DNA of 64,000 nt, from positions 4,216,001-4,280,000 of the forward strand of contig NZ_CP130427.1 in NCBI RefSeq assembly GCF_030518795.1. Direction: 5' to 3'. Positions 8,285 through 16,387 of the stretch are shown here, piece by piece. Every line of letters starts with the position of its first letter. Positions within the stretch are counted from its first letter, which is position 1. The position numbers and the translations under genes are program-made. The stretch is from Micromonospora sp. NBRC 110009. Its GTDB lineage: Bacteria > Actinomycetota > Actinomycetes > Mycobacteriales > Micromonosporaceae. The notes below the pieces were generated by a model. That model ran no database searches. It was not told the DNA's origin and was given only the letters and a program-made list of their open reading frames with translations.

Positions 8285-9733
8285 TTGGACGGCAGCGAGA
8301 CCGGCTGGAGTCGGCAGGCTGAGCCGGCACCGCGGTGGCGGGCGCTGCTCGACCGGGCCCGGCTCAGCGGCCGTGGCGCGGAGCAGACCGAGGCGGAGCG
8401 CCACGCCGACGAGCCGCCGCCCGTCGTGCCGCTGCCCCGGCGCGGCGCCGGCACCGGCTGGACTGGCCGGGCGTCGGCCCCCGACCCGCCGGGCGACCGG
8501 TCCTACGGCGCGGAGCCGGCCTACCGGGTCGAGGCGAGCTACCGGGTGGAGCCGGCCTACCGGGCCGAACCGGGCTACGGCGGCGAGCCGGCCTACCGGG
8601 CGGAGCCCGCCTACCGCGGCGAGCCGGACCACCGTGCCGAGCCGTCCTGGCGGGCCGAGCCGACCTACCGGAGCGAGCCGGAGCAGCCGCAGCCGGAGCC
8701 GCGCGGCCGGGGCACCGCCTCCGTCGAGTCCCGCTACGCGCTGCTCGACAACGGCGGCTACCGGCCCGAGCCGCCCCCGGCGGAGTCCCGCTACGCACTG
8801 CTGGAGCGGGGCCGCTACCAGCCGGACTCCCTCGCGCCGGCCGAGCCGGCCTACCCGGAGCCGGCCGCGCCGGTCCCGGCCTATTCGCCGGCCCGCGTCG
8901 AGTGGCGCGCCCCGGAGCCGGACAATGAGCTGGAGCGGGCCGCCGGCGTCCTCCGCCGCGAGCTGGGCGGCCCCCGGGTGCTCGCCTTCGCCAACCCCAA
9001 GGGCGGCGTGCACAAGACCACCGCCACCGTGCTCGGCGCGGCCACCGTCGGCAGCGTCCGCGGGCGCGGCGTGCTCGCCTGGGACGACAACGAGCTGCGC
9101 GGCACCCTCGGCCTGCGCGCCGGCAGCGCCCGGCACGCCCGCACCATCCGGCACCTGGTCCAGGACCTCGCGCAGATCGAGATCCTGGAGGGCAACACCC
9201 TGCTCGAGCACCTCGACGACTACCTGCGGCACGCCTCCGACGGCTCGTACGACGTGCTCGCCGGCGAGGAGAGCCCGCGGTTCGCCCAGCGGCTGGACCA
9301 GTTCACCGTCAAGCGGGTGCTGGAGCTGCTGCGCCGCACCCACGAGGTGGTCTGCGTGGACACCGGCAACAACGTGGAGAGCCCGAACTGGCGCACCGTC
9401 ATGCAGGCCGCCGACCAGCTGGTGGTCACCACCGTGCCGCGGGAGGACGCCGCGTTCAGCGCGGACTGGATGCTCGACCTGCTGCACGAGGTGGGGATGG
9501 GCGAGCTGGCCGACAACGCGGTGACCCTGATCTCCTGCCCGACGCCGGGGCGCAGCCCGCTCCAGGACGACCTGGAGCGGCACTTCGCCACCCGGACCCG
9601 GGCGGTCGCGGTGGTGCCCTACGACCCCGCGCTGGAGACCGGCTCCTCGATCGAATACCACCAGCTCCAGGCCGAGACCCGACAGGCGTGGCTCAGGGCC
9701 GCCGCGGTGATGCTGGAACCGTTCACCCGCTGA
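8285..9733 (+). CDS. MinD/ParA-like P-loop ATPase with repetitive N-terminus
   Basis: 482 residues from a TTG at 8285 preceded by GGGGAGGA. Residues 1-220 are disordered, with nine hexapeptides (EPAYRA-like, 77-130) and two related blocks beginning ESRYALL. The ATPase domain runs from about 225: ANPKGGVHKTTATVLG is a deviant Walker A in which the usual glycine before the catalytic lysine (Lys 244) is histidine (243). AWDDNELRGTLGL follows, then the Walker B-like VVCVDTGNN with Asp near 359, and LVVTTVPRED near 380. MinD/ParA ATPases dimerise on ATP and position chromosomes, division sites or secretion machines; EspI-like members of type VII secretion loci also carry long disordered N-termini. 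Partner and process are not shown by the neighbours. Confidence 0.82.
   Translation: MDGSETGWSRQAEPAPRWRALLDRARLSGRGAEQTEAERHADEPPPVVPLPRRGAGTGWTGRASAPDPPGDRSYGAEPAYRVEASYRVEPAYRAEPGYGGEPAYRAEPAYRGEPDHRAEPSWRAEPTYRSEPEQPQPEPRGRGTASVESRYALLDNGGYRPEPPPAESRYALLERGRYQPDSLAPAEPAYPEPAAPVPAYSPARVEWRAPEPDNELERAAGVLRRELGGPRVLAFANPKGGVHKTTATVLGAATVGSVRGRGVLAWDDNELRGTLGLRAGSARHARTIRHLVQDLAQIEILEGNTLLEHLDDYLRHASDGSYDVLAGEESPRFAQRLDQFTVKRVLELLRRTHEVVCVDTGNNVESPNWRTVMQAADQLVVTTVPREDAAFSADWMLDLLHEVGMGELADNAVTLISCPTPGRSPLQDDLERHFATRTRAVAVVPYDPALETGSSIEYHQLQAETRQAWLRAAAVMLEPFTR
8513..8674 (+). repeat. Nine imperfect 18-bp coding repeats (EPAYRA-type hexapeptides)
   Basis: Within the ATPase gene, nine in-frame 18-bp units encode EPAYRV, EASYRV, EPAYRA, EPGYGG, EPAYRA, EPAYRG, EPDHRA, EPSWRA and EPTYRS. 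Each alternates an acidic/proline start with an aromatic and an arginine, suggesting a multivalent flexible tail. Copy number may vary between strains. Confidence 0.85.
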
Positions 9734-9780
9734 CCGCCACCGCCGCCCCGCGGCCGCCCGCCGCCTGAGAGGATCACCGG

Positions 9781-10719
9781 GTGAGTCCGGACACCCCTGA
9801 TCCCGAACGGGCCGCCGACCGTCCCGGCGAGCCCGGTGCCGCCGACCGCCCGTCCGGCGGCCCGGAGCCGTCCCCGAGTCCCGCCCCGGAGGCCGGCCCA
9901 CCCGCGCCGGCCGGCACCGGGCGTCCGGCCGGCTCCGACCCGGCCGGGCCGGATCTGCCCGACTGGCCGGCGGGTCTGCCGGTGCCGGCCGGCACCCCGG
10001 TCACCGCGCCGGGCGCGGACCCGCTCGCGGGGTACCCGGGGGTCGCCGGCCCGGCGACCGTCCCGGTTCGTCGCCGGGGCCGGGCGCGGGCGGTCGGGAC
10101 CACCCTCGTCGTCGCGCTGCTGCTCAGCGCGCTCGGTGCGCCGCTGGGGCTGCTCTGGGCCGGCGTGGCGCCGGACACCCCGGTGCAGAAGACCGCCGAG
10201 GGGGCGATCTACGCCACCACCCAGCCGGAGCAGCCGATCGCCGCCGACGGCTGGTTCAGCCTGCTCGGGCTCGGCTTCGGGGTGCTCGCCGCGATCGCGC
10301 TCTGGTTCGTGCTGCGCCGCCGCCGCGGCCCGCTCGGCCTGCTCGCCGGGGTGCTCGGCGGCCTCGGTGCGGCGGTGGTGGCCTGGCAGGTCGGCCGCCG
10401 CATCGGGCTCGGCACCTACCACCGGCTGCTGGACACCGCGCCGGACGACACGCTCTTCGGCAAGCCGGCCGACCTGCGCGCGGGCGGGGTGGACTGGTTT
10501 CTCGGCGTGCTCCCCGTGCCGCACGGCGACCTGCTGCTGCCCGCGTTCGGCGTGGCCGTGACGTACACCCTGCTGGCCGGCTGGTCGCGGTGGCCGTCGC
10601 TGCGCCCGGAGCCGGAGCCCGACGGCCCGTGGCCGCCGGCCGGTCCGGGGTTCGGTGGCGGCTGGCCGCCGGCCGGCCCGGGGATCAGTTCGGCACCGGG
10701 GGACCGGCCAGCTCGCTGA
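9781..10719 (+). CDS. DUF2567-family membrane protein
   Basis: 312 residues from GTG 9781. The first 95 residues are Pro/Gly/Ala-rich and disordered. Four hydrophobic helices follow (about 103-125, 158-178, 182-202 and 254-275). The segment GLLWAGVAPDTPVQ then TTQPEQPIAADGWF and FGKPADLRAGGVDWF match the DUF2567 family as I know it from actinobacteria; no function is established. A GAGGAT six bases before the GTG could be the -10 of a leaderless transcript. Its last 35 bases overlap the convergent LON-domain gene. Confidence 0.8.
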   Translation: MSPDTPDPERAADRPGEPGAADRPSGGPEPSPSPAPEAGPPAPAGTGRPAGSDPAGPDLPDWPAGLPVPAGTPVTAPGADPLAGYPGVAGPATVPVRRRGRARAVGTTLVVALLLSALGAPLGLLWAGVAPDTPVQKTAEGAIYATTQPEQPIAADGWFSLLGLGFGVLAAIALWFVLRRRRGPLGLLAGVLGGLGAAVVAWQVGRRIGLGTYHRLLDTAPDDTLFGKPADLRAGGVDWFLGVLPVPHGDLLLPAFGVAVTYTLLAGWSRWPSLRPEPEPDGPWPPAGPGFGGGWPPAGPGISSAPGDRPAR

Positions 10720-11389
10720 GCGGCACCGGGACGGCCCGGACCTGGCGCAGCAGGGCGGTCTCCCGGTTGAGCAGGCGCAGCTCGGCCCGGAGTCGGGCGG
10801 CGGTGTCGTCGATGGCGAGCAGCCGCTGCCGGTCGGCGACGGTGAGCGCGGCGGTCGCGGCGACCAGGTGCGACAGCACGGTGGGATCCTCCGGCAGCTG
10901 CTCGGAGATCTCCTGCGGGTCGGGCCGGACCAGGCCGAGGTACTGGCGGAACACCGAGATCACCCGGGCGGCCAGCAGCTCGGCCACCTCGTCGGTGCCG
11001 GCCGGCTCCGGCAGCCACTCCACCGCCGCGGTCAGGTACGGCGCGGCGCTCTCCTCGACCTCGGCGATCCGGAACCGCCGCCGCCCCACGGTGACGATGT
11101 CGAACCCGCCGTCGGCCAGTTCGGTGACCTGCCGCAGCTCGGCGGTGCAGCCCACCTCGTGCAGCGTGACCTCCCCGCCGCCGAGGGCCGGCCGGCCCGG
11201 CGGCCCGGCCGGGGCGACCTCCCAGCCGGCTTGGATCGCCACCACGCCGAACTCCCGGGGCGCCCCCTCGGGCAGCCCGACCAGGTGGCGCACCAGCGCC
11301 CGGTAGCGCTCCTCGAAGATGTGCAGCGGGAGGACCAGCCCGGGGAAGAGGACCGTCCCGAGCGGGAACACCGGCAGCCGTGCGGTCAC
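10685..11389 (-). CDS. LON peptidase substrate-binding-domain protein
   Basis: 234 residues from a GTG whose first base is 11389. The N-terminal domain begins RLPVFPLGTVLFPG, continues with PLHIFEERYRALV and EFGVVAIQAGWE, and has GRRRFRI near the middle, all typical of the Lon N-terminal substrate-recognition fold. No AAA+ or protease domain follows; the remainder (about 130-234) is the helical part of the same fold. Such stand-alone proteins are common in actinobacteria and their role is unknown. An earlier in-frame ATG at 11437 would add 16 residues without family similarity; a -10 element seven bases before the GTG supports the shorter form. It is divergent from hisD. Confidence 0.85.
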   Translation of the reverse strand: MTARLPVFPLGTVLFPGLVLPLHIFEERYRALVRHLVGLPEGAPREFGVVAIQAGWEVAPAGPPGRPALGGGEVTLHEVGCTAELRQVTELADGGFDIVTVGRRRFRIAEVEESAAPYLTAAVEWLPEPAGTDEVAELLAARVISVFRQYLGLVRPDPQEISEQLPEDPTVLSHLVAATAALTVADRQRLLAIDDTAARLRAELRLLNRETALLRQVRAVPVPLSELAGPPVPN

Positions 11390-11396
11390 GGGTCCG

Positions 11397-11402
11397 AGGG
11401 TA
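11397..11402 (-). promoter_or_regulatory. -10 element for a leaderless LON-domain transcript
   Basis: On the minus strand TACCCT (11402-11397) ends seven bases before the GTG at 11389, and no Shine-Dalgarno sequence is seen. Matches TANNNT; no convincing -35. Confidence 0.42.
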
Positions 11403-11483
11403 TCCCGACCGTGCCCGCGCGGCGTGTCCCGGCTCACCGTCCCGGCCTACGGGCGGCGCGGGCCTGCTCCGGGGCGGGCGGCC

Positions 11484-11489
11484 TAGACT
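11484..11489 (+). promoter_or_regulatory. -10 element for a leaderless hisD transcript
   Basis: TAGACT at 11484-11489 ends seven bases before the hisD GTG at 11497, placing the expected transcription start at or next to the start codon. This heads the whole his gene run. A -35 is not evident. Confidence 0.5.
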
Positions 11490-11496
11490 CGCAAGG

Positions 11497-12819
11497 GTGC
11501 TGAATCGGATCGACCTGCGCGGCGGGGTGCCTGACCCGCGCCGCCTGCTGCCCCGTGCCCAGCTCGACGTCTCCGTGGCCGTCGAGAGGATCCGCCCCCT
11601 CGTGGAGGCGGTCCGGGAGCATGGGTACCCGGCGATCCGGGAGGCGAGCGAGCGGTTCGACGGCGTCTCGCCGGAGCACCTGCGGGTGCCGGTGGAGACC
11701 ATCCGGGCCGCCGAGGGCAGCCTCGACCCGCAGGTCCGGGCCGCGCTGCTCGAGTCGATCAACCGGGCCCGCAAGGTGCACGCCGACCAGCGCCGCACCG
11801 ACCACACGACCAAGGTGGTGCCGGGCGGCACGGTGACCGAGCGCTGGGTGCCGGTCGACCGGGTCGGCCTCTACGTCCCCGGCGGCCTGGCCATGTATCC
11901 GTCGACCGTGGTGATGAACGTGGTCCCGGCCCAGGCGGCCGGGGTGCGCTCGCTGGTGGTGGCCAGCCCGCCGCAGCAGGACAACGGCGGCCTGCCGGAC
12001 GAGCGGGTCCTGGCCGCCTGCGCGTTGCTCGGCGTCGACGAGGTCTACGCGGTCGGCGGCGCCCAGGCGGTGGCCATGCTGGCCTTCGGCGCGACGGTCG
12101 GCCCGGCCGGCGCCGAGCGCTGCGAGCCGGTCGACATGATCACCGGCCCGGGCAACATCTGGGTCACCGCCGCCAAGCGCCTGCTGCGCGGGGTGGTCGG
12201 CATCGATGCCGAGGCCGGACCCACCGAGATCGCCATCCTCGCCGACGACACCGCCGACCCGGCGCACGTCGCCGCCGACCTGATCAGCCAGGCCGAGCAC
12301 GACCCCCTCGCGGCCAGCGTGCTGGTCACCCCGTCGCCGGCGCTCGCCGAGGCGGTCGACGCGGAGCTGGTCCGGCAGGTGCCGGCGGCCAAGCACAGCG
12401 AGCGGATCGCCACCGCGCTCGGCGGTGAGCAGAGCGGCGTCGTCCTGGTCGACGACCTCGAGGCGGGGCTGCGGGTGGTCGACGCGTACGCGGCCGAGCA
12501 CCTGGAGATCCAGACCGCGGACGCCCGGGAGTGGGCGCTGCGGGTGCGCAGCGCCGGGGCGATCTTCGTCGGCGCCTGGTCGCCGGTGTCGCTCGGCGAC
12601 TACTGCGCCGGCTCCAACCACGTGCTGCCCACCGGCGGCTGCGCGCGGCACTCCTCCGGGCTGTCCGTGCAGTCGTTCCTGCGCGGCATCCACCTCGTGG
12701 AATACAGCCGGGACGCGCTGCGCGAGGTGGCCCCGCACGTGGTCACCCTGTCCGGCGTGGAGGACCTGCCGGCCCACGGCCAGGCGGTCAGCGTGCGCTT
12801 CCCGGGGGAGCAGCCGTGA
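11497..12819 (+). CDS. hisD: Histidinol dehydrogenase
   Basis: 440 residues from GTG 11497. Oxidises L-histidinol to L-histidine in two NAD-dependent steps using a zinc ion. Motifs: YPSTVVMNVVPAQAAGV, GGAQAVAMLAFGA near residue 188, MITGPGNIWVTAAKRL, IDAEAGPTEIAILAD, and SQAEHDPLA, with zinc/catalytic His and Gln residues in the SQAEHDP segment and in the later SNHVLPTGG. Length and order match the family. It starts the his operon hisD-hisC-hisB-(membrane)-hisH-(membrane)-priA; hisC overlaps its stop by four bases. Confidence 0.97.
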   Translation: MLNRIDLRGGVPDPRRLLPRAQLDVSVAVERIRPLVEAVREHGYPAIREASERFDGVSPEHLRVPVETIRAAEGSLDPQVRAALLESINRARKVHADQRRTDHTTKVVPGGTVTERWVPVDRVGLYVPGGLAMYPSTVVMNVVPAQAAGVRSLVVASPPQQDNGGLPDERVLAACALLGVDEVYAVGGAQAVAMLAFGATVGPAGAERCEPVDMITGPGNIWVTAAKRLLRGVVGIDAEAGPTEIAILADDTADPAHVAADLISQAEHDPLAASVLVTPSPALAEAVDAELVRQVPAAKHSERIATALGGEQSGVVLVDDLEAGLRVVDAYAAEHLEIQTADAREWALRVRSAGAIFVGAWSPVSLGDYCAGSNHVLPTGGCARHSSGLSVQSFLRGIHLVEYSRDALREVAPHVVTLSGVEDLPAHGQAVSVRFPGEQP

Positions 12820-13892
12820 CCACGCTGGACGACCTTCCGCTCCGCGACGACCTGCGGGGCCTGCAGCCGTACGGGGCGCCGCAGCTCGACGTGCCGGTCC
12901 GGCTGAACACCAACGAGAACTCCTACCCGGTGCCCGAGCCGGTGGTGGACGCGCTCGCCAAGGCCCTCGCGGCCGAGCTGCGCGACCTCAACCGCTACCC
13001 GGACCGGGACGCCGTGGCGCTCCGCGCCGACCTGGCCGGCTACCTCGGCCACGGGCTCACCGTCGACCAGGTCTGGGCGGCCAACGGCTCCAACGAGATC
13101 CAGCAGCAGCTGCTCCAGGCGTTCGGCGGCCCCGGGCGGACGGCGCTGGGCTTCACCCCGGCCTACTCGATGCACCCGCTGCTGGCGCTCGGCACCGGCA
13201 CCGGCTGGATCCCCGCCACCCGCGGCGCCGACTTCGGACTCACCGCCGCCGACGCGGTCGCCCAGGTCCGTGCGCACCGGCCCGACGTGGTGTTCCTCTG
13301 CTCGCCGAACAACCCGACCGGGACCTCGCTCGACCCGGCCGTGGTCGCCGCCGTGCTGGACGAGGCGCCCGGCATGGTGATCGTCGACGAGGCGTACGCC
13401 GAGTTCGCCCGGCCGGGCACGGTCAGCGCGCTCGCCGTGCTGCCCGACCACCCCCGGCTGGTGGTCACCCGCACCATGAGCAAGGCGTTCGGCTTCGCCG
13501 GCGGGCGGCTCGGCTACCTGGCCGCCGACCCGGCGGTGGTGCAGGCGGTGCAGCTCGTCCGGCTGCCGTACCACCTCTCCGCGCTCACCCAGGCCGCCGC
13601 CCGTGCGGCGCTGGCCCACCGGGACGCCCTGCTCGGCACGGTCGCCGCGATCAAGGAGCAGCGGGACCGGATCGTGGCCGAGCTGCGGGCCCGGGGGCGC
13701 CGGGTCGCCGACAGCGACGCCAATTTCGTGCTGTTCGAGGTCGGTGGCGACCAGTCCGCCGCGTGGCGCACGCTGCTCGACGCCGGCGTGCTGGTCCGCG
13801 ACGTCGGCCTGCCCGGCTGGCTCCGGGTCACCGCCGGCACCCCCGCCGAGACCGACGCCTTCCTGTCCGCCCTGGAGAAGCTTTCATCATGA
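12816..13892 (+). CDS. hisC: Histidinol-phosphate aminotransferase
   Basis: 358 residues from a GTG at 12816 overlapping the hisD stop. A class I/II PLP aminotransferase that converts imidazole-acetol phosphate plus glutamate to histidinol phosphate. The N-terminus has LRLNTNENSYP-like VRLNTNENSYPVP; the middle has NPNNPTG-like CSPNNPTGTS and VDEAYAEFA; the PLP-binding lysine is in TRTMSKAFGFAGGRLGY (about Lys 223). Fold type I with normal length. Translation is probably coupled to hisD upstream and to hisB downstream (ATGA overlap). Confidence 0.96.
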   Translation: MTTLDDLPLRDDLRGLQPYGAPQLDVPVRLNTNENSYPVPEPVVDALAKALAAELRDLNRYPDRDAVALRADLAGYLGHGLTVDQVWAANGSNEIQQQLLQAFGGPGRTALGFTPAYSMHPLLALGTGTGWIPATRGADFGLTAADAVAQVRAHRPDVVFLCSPNNPTGTSLDPAVVAAVLDEAPGMVIVDEAYAEFARPGTVSALAVLPDHPRLVVTRTMSKAFGFAGGRLGYLAADPAVVQAVQLVRLPYHLSALTQAAARAALAHRDALLGTVAAIKEQRDRIVAELRARGRRVADSDANFVLFEVGGDQSAAWRTLLDAGVLVRDVGLPGWLRVTAGTPAETDAFLSALEKLSS

Positions 13893-14500
13893 GTCGCACC
13901 GCCCGCGTGGAGCGGATCACCAAGGAGACCAAGGTCCTCGTCGAGATCGACCTCGACGGCACCGGCAAGGCCGACATCGAGACCGGCGTCGGCTTCTACG
14001 ACCACATGCTCAACCAGATCGCCCGGCACGGTGGCTTCGACCTGACCGTGCACACCATGGGCGACCTGGAGATCGACGCCCACCACACGATGGAGGACAC
14101 CGCGCTCGCCCTGGGCGCCGCGTTCGACCAGGCGCTGGGGGACAAGGCCGGCATCCGGCGGTACGGCTCGGCCACCGTCCCGATGGACGAGGTCCTGGTC
14201 CGGGCCGCGGTCGACCTCTCCGGCCGGCCGTACGTGGTGCACGACGAGCCGGTGCTCGCGCCGTACATCGGGCCGGTCTACCCGACCAGCATGACCCGGC
14301 ACATCTGGGAGTCGTTCGGCCAGGCGGCCCGGATCACCCTGCACGTGGACGTGCTTCGGGCGGCCCGTCCCGGCGGCCACCCGGACGCGCACCACGTGGT
14401 CGAGGCGCAGTTCAAGGCGGTCTCCCGGGCGCTGCGCGAGGCCAGCGGGCTCGACCCGCGCAACGCGGGCGTGGTCCCCAGCACCAAGGGCGCGCTCTGA
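13889..14500 (+). CDS. hisB: Imidazoleglycerol-phosphate dehydratase
   Basis: 203 residues from ATG 13889 in an ATGA overlap with hisC. Single-domain form as in actinobacteria, without the phosphatase half of the enterobacterial fusion. Metal-binding motifs are both present: GFYDHMLNQIARHGGFD and IDAHHTMEDTALALG in the first half, and HPDAHHVVEAQFKA in the second. It dehydrates imidazole glycerol phosphate to imidazole acetol phosphate using two manganese ions. The stop TGA shares its last base with the following ATG. Confidence 0.97.
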   Translation: MSRTARVERITKETKVLVEIDLDGTGKADIETGVGFYDHMLNQIARHGGFDLTVHTMGDLEIDAHHTMEDTALALGAAFDQALGDKAGIRRYGSATVPMDEVLVRAAVDLSGRPYVVHDEPVLAPYIGPVYPTSMTRHIWESFGQAARITLHVDVLRAARPGGHPDAHHVVEAQFKAVSRALREASGLDPRNAGVVPSTKGAL

Positions 14501-14673
14501 TGGGGGCGGCACTGCCGACGCTGCTGCTGATTCTGGCCGGTGTGCTGGTCGGCGGGACGTGGTCGTTGTACAAGCAGGGCGCCCCGCGTGCGGCGGTGGT
14601 GATCACCGGCCTGCTGGCCGCGCTGGCCACCGTCGGCGGGCTGCTCCGGCTGCTCCCCGGGGAGGGCGCATGA
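14500..14673 (+). CDS. 57-residue membrane protein within the his operon
   Basis: 57 residues from ATG 14500, overlapping the hisB stop by one base (TGATG) and the hisH start by four. Two hydrophobic helices, about residues 4-21 and 30-50, are joined by the polar turn YKQGAPR. Such a small protein between hisB and hisH recurs in actinobacteria as I recall, but no function is known. The tight overlaps on both sides indicate it is translated with hisB and hisH. It could be a small membrane anchor or simply a coupling gene. Confidence 0.75.
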   Translation: MGAALPTLLLILAGVLVGGTWSLYKQGAPRAAVVITGLLAALATVGGLLRLLPGEGA

Positions 14674-15293
14674 GCAAGCGCGTCGTCGTGATCGACTACG
14701 GATCGGGCAATCTGCGGTCGGCCGAGCGGGCCCTGGAGCGGGCCGGCGCCGACGTCACCGTGACCGACGACCTGGCCGCCGCCGCCGAGGCGGAGGGCCT
14801 GGTGGTGCCGGGCGTGGGCGCGTTCGCCGCCTGCATGGCCGGGATCGAGGCGCTGGGCGCCGGCCCGGTCATCGCCGAGCGGGTCGCCGCCAACCGGCCG
14901 GTGCTCGGCATCTGCGTGGGCATGCAGGTGCTCTTCGAGCACGGCGACGAGCACGGCGTGGTGACCAAGGGGCTCGGGCTGCTGCCCGGCGGGGTGACGA
15001 AGCTGCCCGCCGAGCGGCTGCCGCACATGGGCTGGAACACCGTCGACGCCGCGGCGGGCTCGGTGCTCTTCGCGGGCCTTCCCGCCGACGCCCGGTTCTA
15101 CTTCGTCCACTCGTACGCGGTGACCGACGTGGCCGGGCTGGCCGCCGGCGGTGCCGCGGTCACCACGGCCCGGCACGGCGCCGACTTCGTCGCCGGGGTG
15201 GAGCGGGGGGCGCTCTCGGCGGCGCAGTTCCACCCGGAGAAGTCGGCCGACACGGGTGCGGTGCTGCTGCGCAACTGGCTCAGCACGCTGTGA
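14670..15293 (+). CDS. hisH: Imidazole glycerol phosphate synthase, glutaminase subunit
   Basis: 207 residues from ATG 14670. Class I glutamine amidotransferase: oxyanion segment VVPGVGAFAACM, nucleophile elbow GICVGMQVLF (Cys near 82), and the C-terminal His/Glu pair in FHPEKS. It releases ammonia from glutamine and channels it to HisF, whose gene is 3.5 kb downstream at 18849 rather than adjacent. The starting VIDYGSGNLRS is the usual HisH N-terminus. Confidence 0.96.
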   Translation: MSKRVVVIDYGSGNLRSAERALERAGADVTVTDDLAAAAEAEGLVVPGVGAFAACMAGIEALGAGPVIAERVAANRPVLGICVGMQVLFEHGDEHGVVTKGLGLLPGGVTKLPAERLPHMGWNTVDAAAGSVLFAGLPADARFYFVHSYAVTDVAGLAAGGAAVTTARHGADFVAGVERGALSAAQFHPEKSADTGAVLLRNWLSTL

Positions 15294-15318
15294 GCGGGGC
15301 GCGCGTGCGGGGGGCGCG

Positions 15319-15642
15319 GTGAGCAAGGAGCGGGCCCGCCGGCGGGAGGCCCGCCAGGCCCAGGTGGCCGCCGAGCGGGCGGCGCGGGCGCGCCGGGTGG
15401 CCCGCCGGGAGCGGCGCCGGGCCGTGCTGCGCCGGCTGACGCCGACGCTGCGCCGCGGCCGGACCGGCCGGCTGCACCGGCACAGCCGGGGCGAGCGGGC
15501 GGCGATCGTGCTGCTCACCGGGGCGGCGCTGGCCGGCATCTGGAGTTTCGTCGACGACCTGGCGCTGCGGCTGGCGCTGGTCGTGCTGTTGCTGCTGGTC
15601 CTGCCGGCGATCGTGGTGATCGCCCTGGACCGTCGTACCTGA
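15319..15642 (+). CDS. Basic two-helix membrane protein between hisH and priA
   Basis: 107 residues from GTG 15319. The first 60 residues are extremely basic (a helix rich in Arg, Ala and Glu), followed by two hydrophobic helices at about 64-80 and 85-103 with a short polar break. The composition suggests a helix that lies along the inner membrane surface or binds nucleic acid, anchored by a C-terminal hairpin. I do not recognise a family. It ends 16 bases before priA and is probably in the same transcript. Confidence 0.65.
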   Translation: MSKERARRREARQAQVAAERAARARRVARRERRRAVLRRLTPTLRRGRTGRLHRHSRGERAAIVLLTGAALAGIWSFVDDLALRLALVVLLLLVLPAIVVIALDRRT

Positions 15643-15658
15643 ACCGAGGAGAAGAGCG

Positions 15659-16387
15659 TTGAGCCTCACCCTGTTGCCCGCCGTGGACGTCGCCGACGGC
15701 CAGGCCGTCCGGCTCGTGCAGGGCGCCGCCGGTAGCGAGACCGCGTACGGCGACCCGCTGGAGGCGGCCCTCGCCTGGCAGTCCGACGGCGCGGAGTGGA
15801 TCCACCTGGTCGACCTGGACGCCGCCTTCGGCCGGGGCTCCAACGCCCACCTGCTGGCCGAGGTGGTCCGGCAGCTCGACGTGAAGGTCGAACTCTCCGG
15901 CGGGATTCGCGACGACGAGTCGTTGCAGGCCGCGCTGGGCACCGGGGCGGCCCGGGTCAACATCGGCACCGCCGCGCTGGAGGACCCGCAGTGGTGCGAC
16001 CGGATCTGCGGCGAGTACGGCGACCGGGTGGCGATCGGGCTGGACGTGCGCGGCCGTACCCTCGCGGCGCGCGGCTGGACCCGCGACGGTGGCGACCTGT
16101 ACGAGGTGCTGGCGCGGCTGGACAAGGCCGGCGCCGCGCGGTACGTGGTCACCGACATCACCAAGGACGGCACCATGCGCGGGCCGAACCTGGACCTGCT
16201 CCGCGAGGTCTGCGCGCGCACCGACGCGCCGGTGATCGCCTCGGGCGGCGTCTCCACCCTGGACGACCTGCGGGCCCTGGCCACCCTCGAACCGGTCGGC
16301 GTGGAGGGTGTGATCGCCGGCAAGGCGCTGTACGCGGGCGCGTTCACCGTCGCCGAGGCGCTGGCGACGCTGCGGGCCGCGGCGTGA
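15659..16387 (+). CDS. priA: PriA: bifunctional HisA/TrpF phosphoribosyl isomerase
   Basis: 242 residues from a TTG at 15659 with a strong GAGGAGAAG site. A (beta/alpha)8 barrel: LLPAVDVADGQAVRL with the first catalytic Asp (residue 10), SGGIRDDESL, and the second catalytic Asp in VVTDITKDGTM. In actinobacteria this enzyme isomerises both ProFAR (histidine pathway) and phosphoribosylanthranilate (tryptophan pathway), so it replaces TrpF. No trpF is found in the trp region of this window, which supports the dual role, although only assay can prove it. Confidence 0.94.
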   Translation: MSLTLLPAVDVADGQAVRLVQGAAGSETAYGDPLEAALAWQSDGAEWIHLVDLDAAFGRGSNAHLLAEVVRQLDVKVELSGGIRDDESLQAALGTGAARVNIGTAALEDPQWCDRICGEYGDRVAIGLDVRGRTLAARGWTRDGGDLYEVLARLDKAGAARYVVTDITKDGTMRGPNLDLLREVCARTDAPVIASGGVSTLDDLRALATLEPVGVEGVIAGKALYAGAFTVAEALATLRAAA

